From: Trema orientale
Taxonomy: Eukaryota; Streptophyta; Magnoliopsida; Rosales; Cannabaceae
Direction of reading: 5' to 3'
Length of the DNA: 64,000 nucleotides
NCBI GenBank assembly: GCA_002914845.1
Contig: JXTC01000010.1
Location: 520,493-584,492 of the forward strand
This document shows, one piece after another, positions 11,500 to 22,630 of the stretch. Position numbers and translations under genes: made by a program. Position 1 is the first letter of the stretch. Every line of letters starts with the position of its first letter. The notes beneath the pieces were generated by a model, which had not been told where the DNA came from, made no database searches, and was given only the letters and a program-made list of their open reading frames with translations.

Positions 11500-14400
11500 A
11501 TATAGTAAAGGGGAACAAGGGAGATAGAATCATTTGTTAGGAATGGCGAAGATAAAACTAAAAATATACGAATTCAAAAAGTGCAGTCATATTGTTCTTT
11601 GATAAGGTTCTGCTATGTCGTTCAGCAATTCAATAATGAGTTGAAGGCAGCTATAAGGGAGATAGAATTTGGGAAGTTAATTGAAATAAGAAGTGTAAAA
11701 ATTTATCGAGCATTAGTGCCGTGATTGGTGCACAATTTTGATGTTGATTCAAGTACTCTTAGTGTACATGGAAAGCAATTCAAATTTAATTCCAAACTAT
11801 TTTAGTGGGTGATAGGTGTTGAGGATGGTGGTGAAGATTATGTAAATGATGGATATACTATTGAATTTAAGAATGCGAGAACTATTGTACGAGATAGAAA
11901 AGATAGGTTAGGACTTAAAGGATTAGAAGAACAATTGATAGAGTCAAAAGTTGTAGATGAATTATTTATTAGAAGGTTTATATTATTCACGATAGGGACA
12001 ATATTGATGCCAATCACATTAGTTCATATAGGAACTTTAATAGTAGGATCGATGTACAATTTGGCAAGTGTAGGACATAAAAATTAGGCTACCGTGTTAT
12101 TCACCTACCTTATTGAAGGCATTCGGTATTATAGATAGAGGAGAGGGACATTTGTCACTGGATGTGTATTGTTTCTTCAAGTAAGTTTAGTTAAATTAAG
12201 CATGCTCTTGTTAAGTTACTGATTTGTTAAATCTTAGTTATTTTATGATTTTTTTAAACTACGGTATTTAATATTTGTTTGAAGGTCTTTTAAATACATC
12301 ACTTAGATGGTCACAAGCAATATGTGGACCCATCAATATGTCTAATCAGTGTATAGTCAGAGAATAAGTCTAATAATGTCATTCATTGGTTGGAGGAACA
12401 AAGTGATTTTAGGAGTACAGAGTTATGTTAACCAGCTAAACTTAAAAAAAGATAAGCATTTCTGTAGTCTATATATATAACAAAGTTGTTAAATACGCAG
12501 ATAAGGTCAATAAAAGATTAAAAAAAGAACAAAAAGGACATCAGAAAAGAAGGATACATTTATTGATAGCTATGTAAGAATAAGGTTTGAGCTTAATGGT
12601 CTAAAGCAATTTATTGTTGGTATGCGCAAGGTTATTAGAGGAGAAGTGAATACTGAACTTTTGGCATTGAAGTCGGAAAAACTTAATACGGTAAGGAACA
12701 AGAGCTATGTTAGACCAAGTTGCAATATCGAATTGAATAGCACGTGGAAAGCCAAAGCTGAGATGCAAGACTTCATCAAGGCAGAGGTCCACAGACAAAT
12801 TGAGAAGATGAAGTTAGAATTACTTGCAACAATAGAAAATAGTCTAAATTTTGATCATAGAACTAGTACTCCATCAAAAGAGGGAGCTAAAGTCACTGTA
12901 CATCTACCAAAAGATGTTATGCAATCTATAAAGAAAACAAATAGTAAAAGGCCACGCACTGCTAAAAGTGGTAGTGGTAGTAGTTTTAAGGAACAGGAGC
13001 ACGATCAAGAAGATATTCCTAAAGTCAGTATGCCTCTACCAGAAGATGTTGTTATGCTAGCCATAAAGAAGACAAATGGTAAAAGACCATGCATTACTAA
13101 AACTGTTAGTAGTATTTTTAGCAAAGAGGAGCACGATCAAGACGTAATTCCTAAATTAAATGATAGTAATGCATCAAATCAAGGGAGAAAACCATCAAAG
13201 CCTAAACAGAAGTACATTATCATAAAAGACAACTGTGATAATGAAGTTGATACCTCGGATAATAATGATAAGAAGAATGATGACAATGCTGAAAAGACAA
13301 ACCTAAGATATATATATGCTCAGTATGTCAACAATGGAGGATTGAAAGTCGGTCCTTTTGAACTGAGTTTCATAGCAGCTAAAGAGGAGTTCAAGCTTAC
13401 TATGTACATATATGATGATAGACTGAGTTTAAAGTAAAGAATGTATTAAACTTTTAGTTTAGATATTTATTTCTATGGTGATCCTTAATTGTTGAATCGA
13501 GTGAAACATTGGCAAAGATTGGTCTTGTAGAAGTTACTCGAACTTTTTTGCGATCTCTTCGACCAAATGCACATATCAAAGGGAAGGTAGGTTTTTTAAG
13601 ATACCCAATCAGATTACAGTTTGGAACCGTAGCTTTCTTAACACATTTTTATATTAAATTTTCATCTTTCAAAATTGGATATTCATTTATTGCAGTTATT
13701 TGATACGTACTCTAGTTTATTAATATATAAAATACGACATAGATCCATTCCGAATCAACCAACAATGTGGTTTTTGCCTTCACGTGTATTGGTATGACAT
13801 TCTGTATTGGAAAGAATATAATCTATATTCAAATACTTATAATGTAATTTAAAGATATAATCATAACATGCTGGTTATTTAGTAAAAAAGGTTGAGAAAG
13901 GGTCTGAATATTGTTATATTTGCAAGGCAAGCTAAGTGGAGAAAATATTATATAGGTAACTTACACAATTGCACCAAGGTACGAGTAATTATTTTCTAGT
14001 TGAACTTAATTTTGCATACTATTATTCTATCAATATATTAGTATGTACTTATATTCAATTGATTAAAGCCTTAAATAGTTAGTAAAAATTTATGGATAAA
14101 ACTAATAATGTTCTATTCATTAAATTATATATTTGTTGCAAAGGATGATAATAAGTTTTTATCTAAAATGTATATATTTTATTTTTCCAGCTAATATTGA
14201 GAATTGACTCAATTCTTTTAGTGTTCTATTTTTATCATACATATAAGTTGGAAATATAATTATTGGTCAAGTATAAATCATTGTGCCAGTGTACTCAAGA
14301 TCAACTTTACATTGGTTCGTGGTTGAAGTAAAAGTTCGATACTTTTTGCGTCAAGGCCTGAGATCTTGAATCTGAAGTTTTAGACATGGTACAAGAGAGG

Positions 14401-15120
14401 AAAAATGTTTGGTCTCTTATTGTGTAAGCTTTGTATCATTTAAATCAACTTATTTTCTTAGAAATACAATACTCATCTATTAGTTGCTTCATTTGATTCT
14501 GAAATTCAACTATGATGTAGCTTCAAACATTGAACACTATACTAGCAATTGATATTCGGCTAATTTTTGGGAGTGACTAGTCTTTTTCAAAATTCAAGTT
14601 GACACATGCTTCAAAGGTTCCCCAACAAGATAATGAAGATGATTGTGGGGTTTATGTCCTAAAGTTATGCAAACTTTAAGCCTAGGAAAGGCTATAATCC
14701 TAGAGGTATGAAATTCGACTACCTTTCGAGTTTTGACTATTTTTTACTATTAACAAGCACTTGTTTACTTGGAATGCCGCTTAGGATGAAAACATTATTC
14801 TACTTCCATAGTTTGTTCCCAACGAAGAATGTTTGCGGTTTGCACTAGAGATTGTTACCTCTAAATATAACAAGTAGAGGAATTCCACATGGGAGGATGC
14901 ATATCTTTACTTTAAAAAATTCTCCGATGGGGTGTCTGTCAGAAATCCACTAAAAACCACAAGATATTGATTCAACAAATGGTGATGTTAGAGGTCAAAC
15001 AAATGTTAAGAGCAATCGTTCAAAACATTCTGTGGTTAATCCATGGACGAATCCCCCAATTCTTGCATTCAATTCTAAAAAGAAGAGGGCAAAACGATGG
15101 GGCAGAAGAAGGAGATGATT
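11500..15120 (+). pseudogene. transposon protein with DUF1985-like and Ulp1-like (C48) regions, decayed
   Basis: A DUF1985-like N-terminal region runs in one frame from about 11560 to 12180 (LFTIGTILMP, then a GCVLFLQ phrase and a good GTAAG donor at 12181). It has stops at 11722, 11803, 12085 and 12136; several sit where the family has Trp. A Lys/Ser-rich linker ORF lies at 12622-13437 (271 aa). The segment 13506-13590 carries the GLVEVTRTFLRSLRP phrase. Ulp1-like catalytic signatures follow: His-Trp at 14310 (HWFVVEV) and Gln..Asp-Cys-Gly at about 14620-14650 (DDCGVYVLKLC). The pieces lie in order but in several frames, so the gene is broken, although introns may explain some gaps. Such Ulp1-like proteins are typical cargo of plant Mutator-like and related elements. 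Element ends were not found. Confidence 0.65.
12622..13437 (+). CDS. 271-aa open segment of the Ulp1-type transposon protein
   Basis: This is the longest surviving open frame of the decayed transposon protein. It is hydrophilic, with two related Lys-rich phrases (IKKTNSKRPRT and IKKTNGKRPCI) about 45 residues apart, each followed by an acidic EEHDQD/EQEHDQED motif. It therefore contains an internal duplication. The C-terminus (DDRLSLK) fits the segment just before the LVEVTRTFL motif at 13520. It is unlikely to be a stand-alone gene. Confidence 0.45.
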   Translation: MRKVIRGEVNTELLALKSEKLNTVRNKSYVRPSCNIELNSTWKAKAEMQDFIKAEVHRQIEKMKLELLATIENSLNFDHRTSTPSKEGAKVTVHLPKDVMQSIKKTNSKRPRTAKSGSGSSFKEQEHDQEDIPKVSMPLPEDVVMLAIKKTNGKRPCITKTVSSIFSKEEHDQDVIPKLNDSNASNQGRKPSKPKQKYIIIKDNCDNEVDTSDNNDKKNDDNAEKTNLRYIYAQYVNNGGLKVGPFELSFIAAKEEFKLTMYIYDDRLSLK

Positions 15121-15374
15121 AATTGTTTGTGTATTAGTTTTGTCGCTAGCTTATTATCTATAGGTTAGACTTACTTAGATCCATGCAATCATTTAGTAAT
15201 TGTAACTTTTAACCCATATCGATCAAATTGTTAATCTATTTCAGGCTGAGTTGCAGGATAGTGTGATTTATCGAAATGACTCTAATGTACTCTTAAGCTA
15301 TCATTTAGGAGTTGGACCTTGTTGGTAGCCTAATATTTAATTGGTGAAAAATTATATTGACTATTTGACGTAAA

Positions 15375-15410
15375 CTAGACAATGGTAGTAATACCATGCT
15401 TTAGCATGTG
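15375..15410 (-). mobile_element. possible Helitron 3' terminus
   Basis: Read on the minus strand, a hairpin (CATGCTAAAGCATG) is followed about 16 nt later by CTAG and a host T. This matches the hairpin-then-CTRR rule for Helitron 3' ends. Only the terminus is suggested. If real, the element extends rightwards; its other end is not established. Confidence 0.3.
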
Positions 15411-15593
15411 CATAATAGGTACATTTAATATTACCTAAATTTGCATACAATAACTCTTCTTCATACAGAAAGTTAAAAATCAAGAAGTCCAATCACTTTC
15501 AAAATTAGAACTTTAAATCAAACCAAAAGATGAAAGAGTTTAAAAATAAAAAATTATAAGATGTATAATTAAAATAATACCCATAATTTAGAT

Positions 15594-15600
15594 TATAAAT
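15594..15600 (+). promoter_or_regulatory. TATA box of the 15678 locus
   Basis: TATAAAT lies 84 bp upstream of the ATG at 15678, similar to the TATA-to-ATG spacing at the 3344 and 4315 loci. Confidence 0.4.
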
Positions 15601-15677
15601 GATGGCTCATCATTCATACCCCTGTCATAATGATATTCCTATTGTATTTGTCTCACTCAAAAATAAAACAAACCACC

Positions 15678-16160
15678 ATGTCTTCCTTTGATTGCTCTCA
15701 TGAGTACTAACTTAGAAACAAATTTGAGTCCCACACTCTGAAAATGACCCGAAAAAGCCTCTTACCAGTGGACTCTCTAAAAATGTCTCGAAAAAGCCTC
15801 TCACCAATGGGCTCTTCGAAAATGGCTCTAAAAAGCCTCTCACCAGTGAGCTCTCCGAAAATGACCCTGAGAAGCCTCTCACTAGTTGTTTCCTCTGGCA
15901 AGAGTCGTAGACGCTATAGTAGAATATCAAAGGCATGTAAAAACTGCAAGATCTTAGAGAATGTTAATGAAAATTATATAAAGTGCAAACGGCTGTTTGC
16001 CCAGAAGTCAGAGACAGCTTGCTTGAAGTGCATGCAAATGGCTGAATGCGCTACATTCACTAATTTTTAAACCAAATTAATGACGTCCTGCATAGCATGG
16101 AACAGATTTCAGCTGAGAATGGTGTTCATGCAGAGGCGGAGTCGATCCTAGTTGTTAAAA
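15678..16160 (+). pseudogene. CxxC small protein with four 13-aa Ser/Lys repeats, broken
   Basis: ATG at 15678 opens with Met-Ser-Ser. One in-frame TAA at 15708 interrupts it, after which the frame continues to 16070. The second part starts with four tandem 39-bp units (15744-15899) coding for variants of MxRKSLSPVxSxK, then a basic stretch (SGKSRRRYSR). It then has a cysteine region with CKNCKILEN and CLKC, resembling CQNCVILEG in the 3344 locus. A stop at 16068 follows, but another frame continues as a helical stretch (SMEQISAENG) to about 16160, implying a frameshift. This is probably a damaged third member of the CxxC family with a repeat-expanded N-terminus. Function unknown. Confidence 0.45.
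15744..15899 (+). repeat. 39-bp tandem repeat, four copies, in frame
   Basis: Four consecutive 39-bp units encode 13-residue Ser/Lys-rich repeats. Because 39 is a multiple of 3, two antisense frames across it are also open; those are shadows. Confidence 0.85.
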
Positions 16161-16559
16161 TTATTGAGCTTGTGAGTGGGGGCATATCTCTCTCACTTTA
16201 TTTATTAGTATGTTAGTTCCTGGGAGTATGATACATGGCACACATGATGAAGAAGAAGAGATTTGGTAAATATCTTCTTCGCTTAAGAATCTAGGATGTA
16301 GGTTTATTTTAGGTACTTGTGGTCCCTTATGGGAGCACAACAATAAATTGACCTTACCAATTGTACTTTTGGTCGACTCCAAAATTATCCACTGTTGTAT
16401 TCAGTGGCCATGCACTTAATGCTACTTTTGGATATCAAGAATATGAGTTTAAATCAGTTAATTAGATAATTAATCTATGTAAACTCCATGACGATCTTTA
16501 TGTATTAATGCTAATGGAATACCAAAAGTATCTATTTTGGTAATTATTAGTTTAAGGAA

Positions 16560-19087
16560 AAAGAAAGATATCCTCTAACATTGAAATTAATGAAGGGGAA
16601 GAATTAAGCTCTATAGCACAGGATTGGCCAATGTACATGGCAGAACTTGGCATAGACCAAAATGTTTGAGAGATAGAAACTACAGATGTATTAGATAAAA
16701 AGCAAGAATCTGTTGCTATATGGAAGTTTTTTTACACAAAATACTTCAATTTTATAAGTTTTGGTACTCTAGAGATGATAGTAGAAAAGATAGTAGTGGT
16801 AATCTTTGGTTGCGTCATTAGACTTGTTTAAAGGAAGGACAAAGAAGAGAAAAATGGTTGAATTTGGAAAACCATAAAAGGAATCCAAAACCAATAACAA
16901 GATGTGGGTGCTAAGCAGCTCTTCGTGTTAATCTAAATATGGATACTAACAAGTGGAGAGCAAAAGAGTTTTTTGCCATACACAACCACGACTTAGCTTC
17001 ACTGGCAGAGATTCAATTTTTGAGATCCAATCGTCGAGTGATTGATGATATTGTTGCAAAAGTTAAGTCAATGAAAAGAGTAGGTATAAGAACTTGCCAT
17101 ATATTGGACTTCATTATCTAAGAAAAATGGGGGCAATAAAATCTAGGATTCCAAAAGAAAGATCTCTATAATAAGATGGGTTATCTGCATCAAGAAATAG
17201 ATGAGGATGGAACTGATGTACAAGGAGCATTGGGGTACCTTCAATGCCTAGCTACAAAAGATATCGAGAATTTCTATTGTATATACAGTGCAGATGAGGT
17301 TAATAGACTCACCAATATATTTTGGTCTAATGGGACATCGCATAAGGACTATGCATGCTTTAGGGCGGTGTTGATATTTGACACTACATATAAGACCAAT
17401 AATTACAATATGCCATTACTAATGTTTCTTGGTATGAACCACCATTACAAGACATGTGTTTATGGGTTTGCATTATTATGTGATGAGACTGTTGATTCAT
17501 TTGTTTGGGTTCTTGAGATGTTCTTGGATACTATGGGAAATAAGAAACCAACTGCGGTTATCACTGATGGGGACTCTGCCATGAAGAAGGCAATTGCTCG
17601 ACTTCTCCCCGAGTCAGTTCATAGGCTTTGTATTTGGCATCTTCAAACTAACGCTAAAAATAATGTCAAGGACATGCAATTTAAGGTAGATTTCTAGCAT
17701 CTAATGTAGACTTACTTAACTAATGAAAGTTTTGAGGAATAATAGTCCGCTTTAATCGATAAGTATGAACAACATGATAGCTTTTAGGCAAAAATTATGT
17801 ATGAAAAAAAGGAAAGCTACACTGAAACCTACTTGCATGGTCATTTTTTTGCAGGACAACGAACCACTCAAAGATGTGAGTCTATGAATTCATATATAAG
17901 ATGTTACCTTCATCGTTCTATGGTATTACATGAGTTTATAGGTCGACTTGATATTGTGATATCTAAGCATCGTCATACTAAGATGGAAGATGATTTTAAT
18001 TGTAAGCACACATGGCCTTAAATACCAGATGATATTGTTCTTAAACCATACTATGAATAGGCCATAACTTTATTCACTAAAGCCATATAGAAGCTGGTTG
18101 AAAATAAATTAAAGAAAGAAAGTACATTCACGGTACGTTTTGTGGAAGATACATATGATCATAATGAATTTACCCTGACAAAGTTTCATGTTGGGAATAT
18201 ACGATATAAGGTGCATTACCATCATGTGGATCATCTTAATTATATATGTTTACTATTTGAGACTAATGGATGCCCATGTCGTCATATATTTGCTGTTATG
18301 AAGTCACTTGACATGCGAACAATCCTTACATCCTTAATCAAGAGAAGGTGGCGAAAGGATGCCAAAAGAGGAGAAAACATGAATGTTTCTCTATTTTTAA
18401 ATGCTCTAATTGATGTGTTAGAAGCATCCAGGTATAGTTTTTTAAATTCTGAGTTCAATTTTTTTGGGTATTATGCATGTAAAGTTGGAAGCTCTTTTAA
18501 GGAGGCAAAGCAAGACTTTGCACGCTTAACTAACAATAAGATTCAAAGAAAGGTGGAAAAATCAATGCACAAGTGAATCTCTAGAGGCATCTATAATACA
18601 TAATGAGTCACAAAATTGCCCACGCATACTTAGAGATCTAGTTGTTGCAAAAACAAAAGGCTCTGGAGTCTATAGAGTTCGAAGAGGAGATTTAGAAAAT
18701 GATTTGGGAGACCCTACACTAGGGAAGTGTCGTCTTTGTCAAGGTTTTGGGCACGACAAGCACAATTGCCCCAGAAATCCTAATCGAAAGAAGAAATGTA
18801 CAAACTAAGCTATCAATGACCAAATAAATGATGATAGATGCGCAACAAATGATCCACATGAGGACTCATCAACACATATTTTGTCTCACATAAACAACAA
18901 CAACAAGCCCTACACCCTAGCCAATGACTTTTCATATCGGTCACCACAGTCGATCTCAAACAACGATCATGTAGAGAATGACTTTTCATTCCAAAGTGTA
19001 GATGCCTTGCACACTAATGCAAATGATACTTTGTACAATTACTACGGTGTATCATCTTCTAATTCACACTTTTGGGGTGATATTTGA
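16560..19087 (+). pseudogene. FAR1-type Mutator-like transposase, decayed copy 2
   Basis: This copy has the same architecture as the one at 5989. A FAR1 domain (about 16583-17030, with IHNHDLAS) is followed by the DDE core (about 17370-17650: FDTTYKTNNYNMP, ITDGDSAM, LCIWHLQ). A SWIM finger lies at about 18265-18300 (FETNGCPCRHIFAV) and an intact CCHC zinc knuckle at 18728 (CRLCQGFGHDKHNC). From about 16780 to 18570 one frame is preserved for about 1.8 kb, yet it holds 12 in-frame stops: 16819, 16912, 17119, 17137, 17695, 17707, 17740, 17743, 17785, 18019, 18058 and 18088. All are TAA or TAG. Frameshifts lie near 16770 and 18550. The two copies are diverged relatives, not a recent duplication. 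Termini were not found. Confidence 0.85.
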
Positions 19088-20271
19088 CTGAGGTTATACT
19101 TCAAGTTCTTGCCTGCAATTGCTATTTTGTGATCTTATCCTTTAAATTTCTATTGCACTTATTTTATCCCTAACTTTGTGCATTATGTTAAATTTTCTAT
19201 TATCTGCAACTAGGTAACTTAATTAACTAACATATATTTGATGTGAAAGGATTTTACTTGGTTGATGATACTGTTATTTAATGTTCTGGAATAATCTATC
19301 ATGTACTAAAATAGCCTAGTAATTTGTTGTTGTTGTTATTTTTATATATGTTTTATATTTTCTATTTATTTGGATAATTAGTTTTTATGCTATTTGCTTA
19401 ATTACGCTTACTCTCTCATTTATACACATATACTTTACAGAGTACTAAAGTATTTTCAATAGGGCTTATGGTGCTATTCCTTATTATTAAGTTGTAAGAC
19501 GCATGATCGAATGAGCCATATGTGAATTGATATCCATGATTATATTTTCACATATTCTAATATTAATTTATGCCTTATTTTATCAGTCGTCAGTTTTTAG
19601 TTTTACTTTTTTTGCATGAATTCTCATTTACAATTTGTTATAATAGGATCTAATATGCTACTAATCATGTGGTAATGATACTATATTTATTTTTATATGT
19701 AAGTCATATAAATGTGTAAAACGAAATTCTTTTTTTTTTTAATTTCATAAATATATGATTTATTTATATATACAAGTTTTGAAAATTCACAATATAATTC
19801 ACAAAGTTTCAAACCCATTAATAGTATAAAAAAATTAATTTTCCGTGCAAAAGTTATATGATATTACAAGCTAGGACAACTTTTTTTTCTATTTTGATTC
19901 TCCTTGTATCGATCATTTGGTATTTAAACTTTCAATCGCTTACATGCGTGAATAGTTAGCTATATTTTTCAGCTGTATTGAATACTGGCAACAATAAAAA
20001 ATAATAATTTATCTGTATTGATGGTCAACACAAAATTAAATACCTAAAAGTATGATTGGGATTCTATTTTTTTAGTTGGTTAGAAATAGTTAAGCAGTCA
20101 TCAATAATTATAAGTATGATATTACAATTGTATGGTAGTATTATAAAATTATCAAGTAGCAAATTTGTGGCAACATAATTAAATTATGATTTAATATAAT
20201 CATTAGTCCTGCCTAATAAAAAAAATTATGTCCAACTCTTTGAATATTTGTCGGGCTATGTTGTATTATTT
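19088..20271. other. AT-rich stretch without recognised genes
   Basis: No gene or bounded element was seen. It could include the 3' end of the FAR1-type element at 16.6-19.1 kb. Confidence 0.4.
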
Positions 20272-20530
20272 CCCTAAAAACGTTACTCTACTTGGCCTTG
20301 TTTTGTTACCTAAACAAGCTTCTTATGTTACCTAATAAAATAACAGTGTTACATGTCCTAGAGATTCAAATCTGTATGGGGGCCTATGCTATAGTTCTAT
20401 GATGTATTTTTTTTTCCCAAAAATATTACTCTATTGGCCTTATATTGTTACCTAAACAAGGTTTTCATGTTACCTAAAGAAATAACAATGATACATATTA
20501 TTTATTTTTTTTATGTGGGGGTTCAAATAA
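20272..20530. repeat. imperfect direct duplication of about 135 bp
   Basis: A block around 20273-20400 (ACTCTACTTGGCCTTG, GTTACCTAAACAAG, ATGTTACCTAA) recurs at about 20410-20525 with substitutions and small indels. Confidence 0.7.
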
Positions 20531-22555
20531 ATATAGATATTTCAAGATGTTAAGAAGACCAAAATAACCGTTATTATGCTTAGAAAAAGCCACATAGATT
20601 TCTACCTAAGAAAAATGACAAAATTAACTTTCAAAAGTGAGCTGCTTTCATAATAAATGGTGAGTGACTAGTCACCAAATTTTATATTGTGGGACTATAA
20701 CTTAGCCCTCTCTATATATATATATAGATACAGAAAGAGATTACTACGCAACTTTTTGTAAGGTCGTTGAGTCTCTATCATTTACGGTGGCCTTAGTCCA
20801 AGCAAGACACTGTCCTTGAATGGTATGTACAAAGGTACATTTATGTTTATTACCAATTATCAAGTTATTAACCGATGCTTCACCTCAACAAAAAAAAAAA
20901 AAAAAAAAAAACCCTACAGTGAAAAAACAAAAAAATAAAAAAAAAAAAAAAATGCTTGAAAAAAAAAAAAAAAAAATGTAATTACAAAACTGTATAAATT
21001 TAACAAAAAAAACGCTAGTATGCTGTAAATCTTTTTTATTATTTGCTTAATTTCAATAAAAACGTTTGTTAAGTAGTACTCTCTTTCTTAGGGGGAAAAA
21101 ACCAGACAAGTACTTTTCCTTTTAAGAACATAAATGGTATTCTATCAATTTCATTTCGTAGGTTTATTAATGCGCGCCAAATTGGACCACTTTACATAAT
21201 AATTTTTTCTTCCCCTGAGAAACACTTTTTTCATGGATTTGAAATAATTGAAACCTAGGTGTGTAATTTTCTTTCTTTTAAAAAAAAAAACTAATAATCC
21301 TTCTTCTTCTTCTTCTTTTTTAGAGGGTAAATCTTCTAAACCTTAGACAATTCTTTCCCTTCACATTAAATCCTAAAAAAAGACAACCTTCCCATAAAAT
21401 AAATAAATAAACTCAAGATACACTTATTGGTGTAAATTGTTAATAAGTTTTATAATTAATTGTAAGAAAATTGGATTGTGTATCTTTTTTTTTACACTTT
21501 GTCTCAATGAAAGTGGTCAAATTTCCGTTTTTATAGCTAAATGACCAAATGTATATATTTTCACATTTGATATATAGTTAATTTATTGAGTTATATTAAT
21601 TTTTTTATTAGGTATATCATTTTTTGCACTTGTATATATAGTACAAACATTTAAAAAAATGAATATTTACTTAAATTAACTCTAAAATTCAGTCATTTTA
21701 CTATAAAACTTAATTTTTATCCGACATATACATTCTCTTCTTCAGGAAAAGGACATTAATTAAATAATAATTGTTTGTATTGCTGTATTCCTGGTTTTTT
21801 TTTTTGGGGGGGGGAGACTATGATGTGATATGTGTGAGCTAGTATAATATGTATTTTGTTCTTTTTTAACCATTTTGAAGGCACTTTTGCATGCAAAATT
21901 TGGTTAATAACATTAGAGAAGTGATTAAATGTTAAGGTTGTTAATAATCGTAAGTCATAACTACGAGAGGGTACGATCGGGACTCGGGAGTAGAAGATTG
22001 CGTCAATTTTCATCATTTAATGGTGGAGAGCTACTTGTAGTCTTGTACATCATTCAACCTAAAAGAAAAATATCCACAAGATAATCGCAATAATAAATTG
22101 TGAAAAAAATGTAAATTTCATATATTAAAAAATGATTGCCAACTTAAATGCATATATGGATCTTTATAGTTGTTTATTAATTAATAAACGTATGTGATAT
22201 TCCACCAAACAATTTCACAATAATTGAAGCATACATGAGCCAAAAAATATGCAAGGAACATATGTTGTTACACACCAGATAAAGAAATAATAAATACATT
22301 ACTAATTTACTTACATATTCAAAGGATGAAGTTACTACATTTAGATACGATTAATAAATGTGGGAAATGAATTATTTTGTTGTCTCTTTTTCCATTGGTT
22401 AAATACAGTTTGTTTCATAAATAGTTTTAAAGAGTTTTGAGGTATAGTTTTAAAGAGTTTGATCGAATAATAATACTAATAACGATAATAATGGCAATTA
22501 TTTAAATTACGAAGTATTAGTATAAATTATCGTAGGTGAAATAACAAAAATATTC
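20531..22555. other. AT-rich intergenic stretch with poly(A) and poly(T) runs
   Basis: Long A runs lie between 20890 and 20978. A (TTC)n-like run lies near 21300-21317. No gene was recognised. Confidence 0.5.
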
Positions 22556-22630
22556 TAAGTCTAGCTCAGTAGGTGGGTGCGTGCGAATTGGTATTTGGTC
22601 AGGAGTTCAATTCTCGCGGTGCTTAAGTTA
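22556..22630 (+). repeat. tRNA-derived sequence (SINE head or tRNA pseudogene)
   Basis: An A-box-like TAGCTCAGTAGGTGGG is followed about 35 bp later by a B-box-like GAGTTCAATTCTC. No acceptor stem can be formed, so this is not a functional tRNA gene. A tRNA-derived SINE head is the likeliest reading. Confidence 0.4.

Noticed and set aside
16780-18576. Stop-codon reassignment or readthrough to explain 12 TAA/TAG codons in one frame
   Set aside because: The host genes in the same window use normal plant stops, and copy 1 has ordinary stops and frameshifts. Decay of a silenced transposon is much simpler.
22556-22630. Functional tRNA gene
   Set aside because: The Pol III boxes are present but no acceptor or anticodon stem can be formed.
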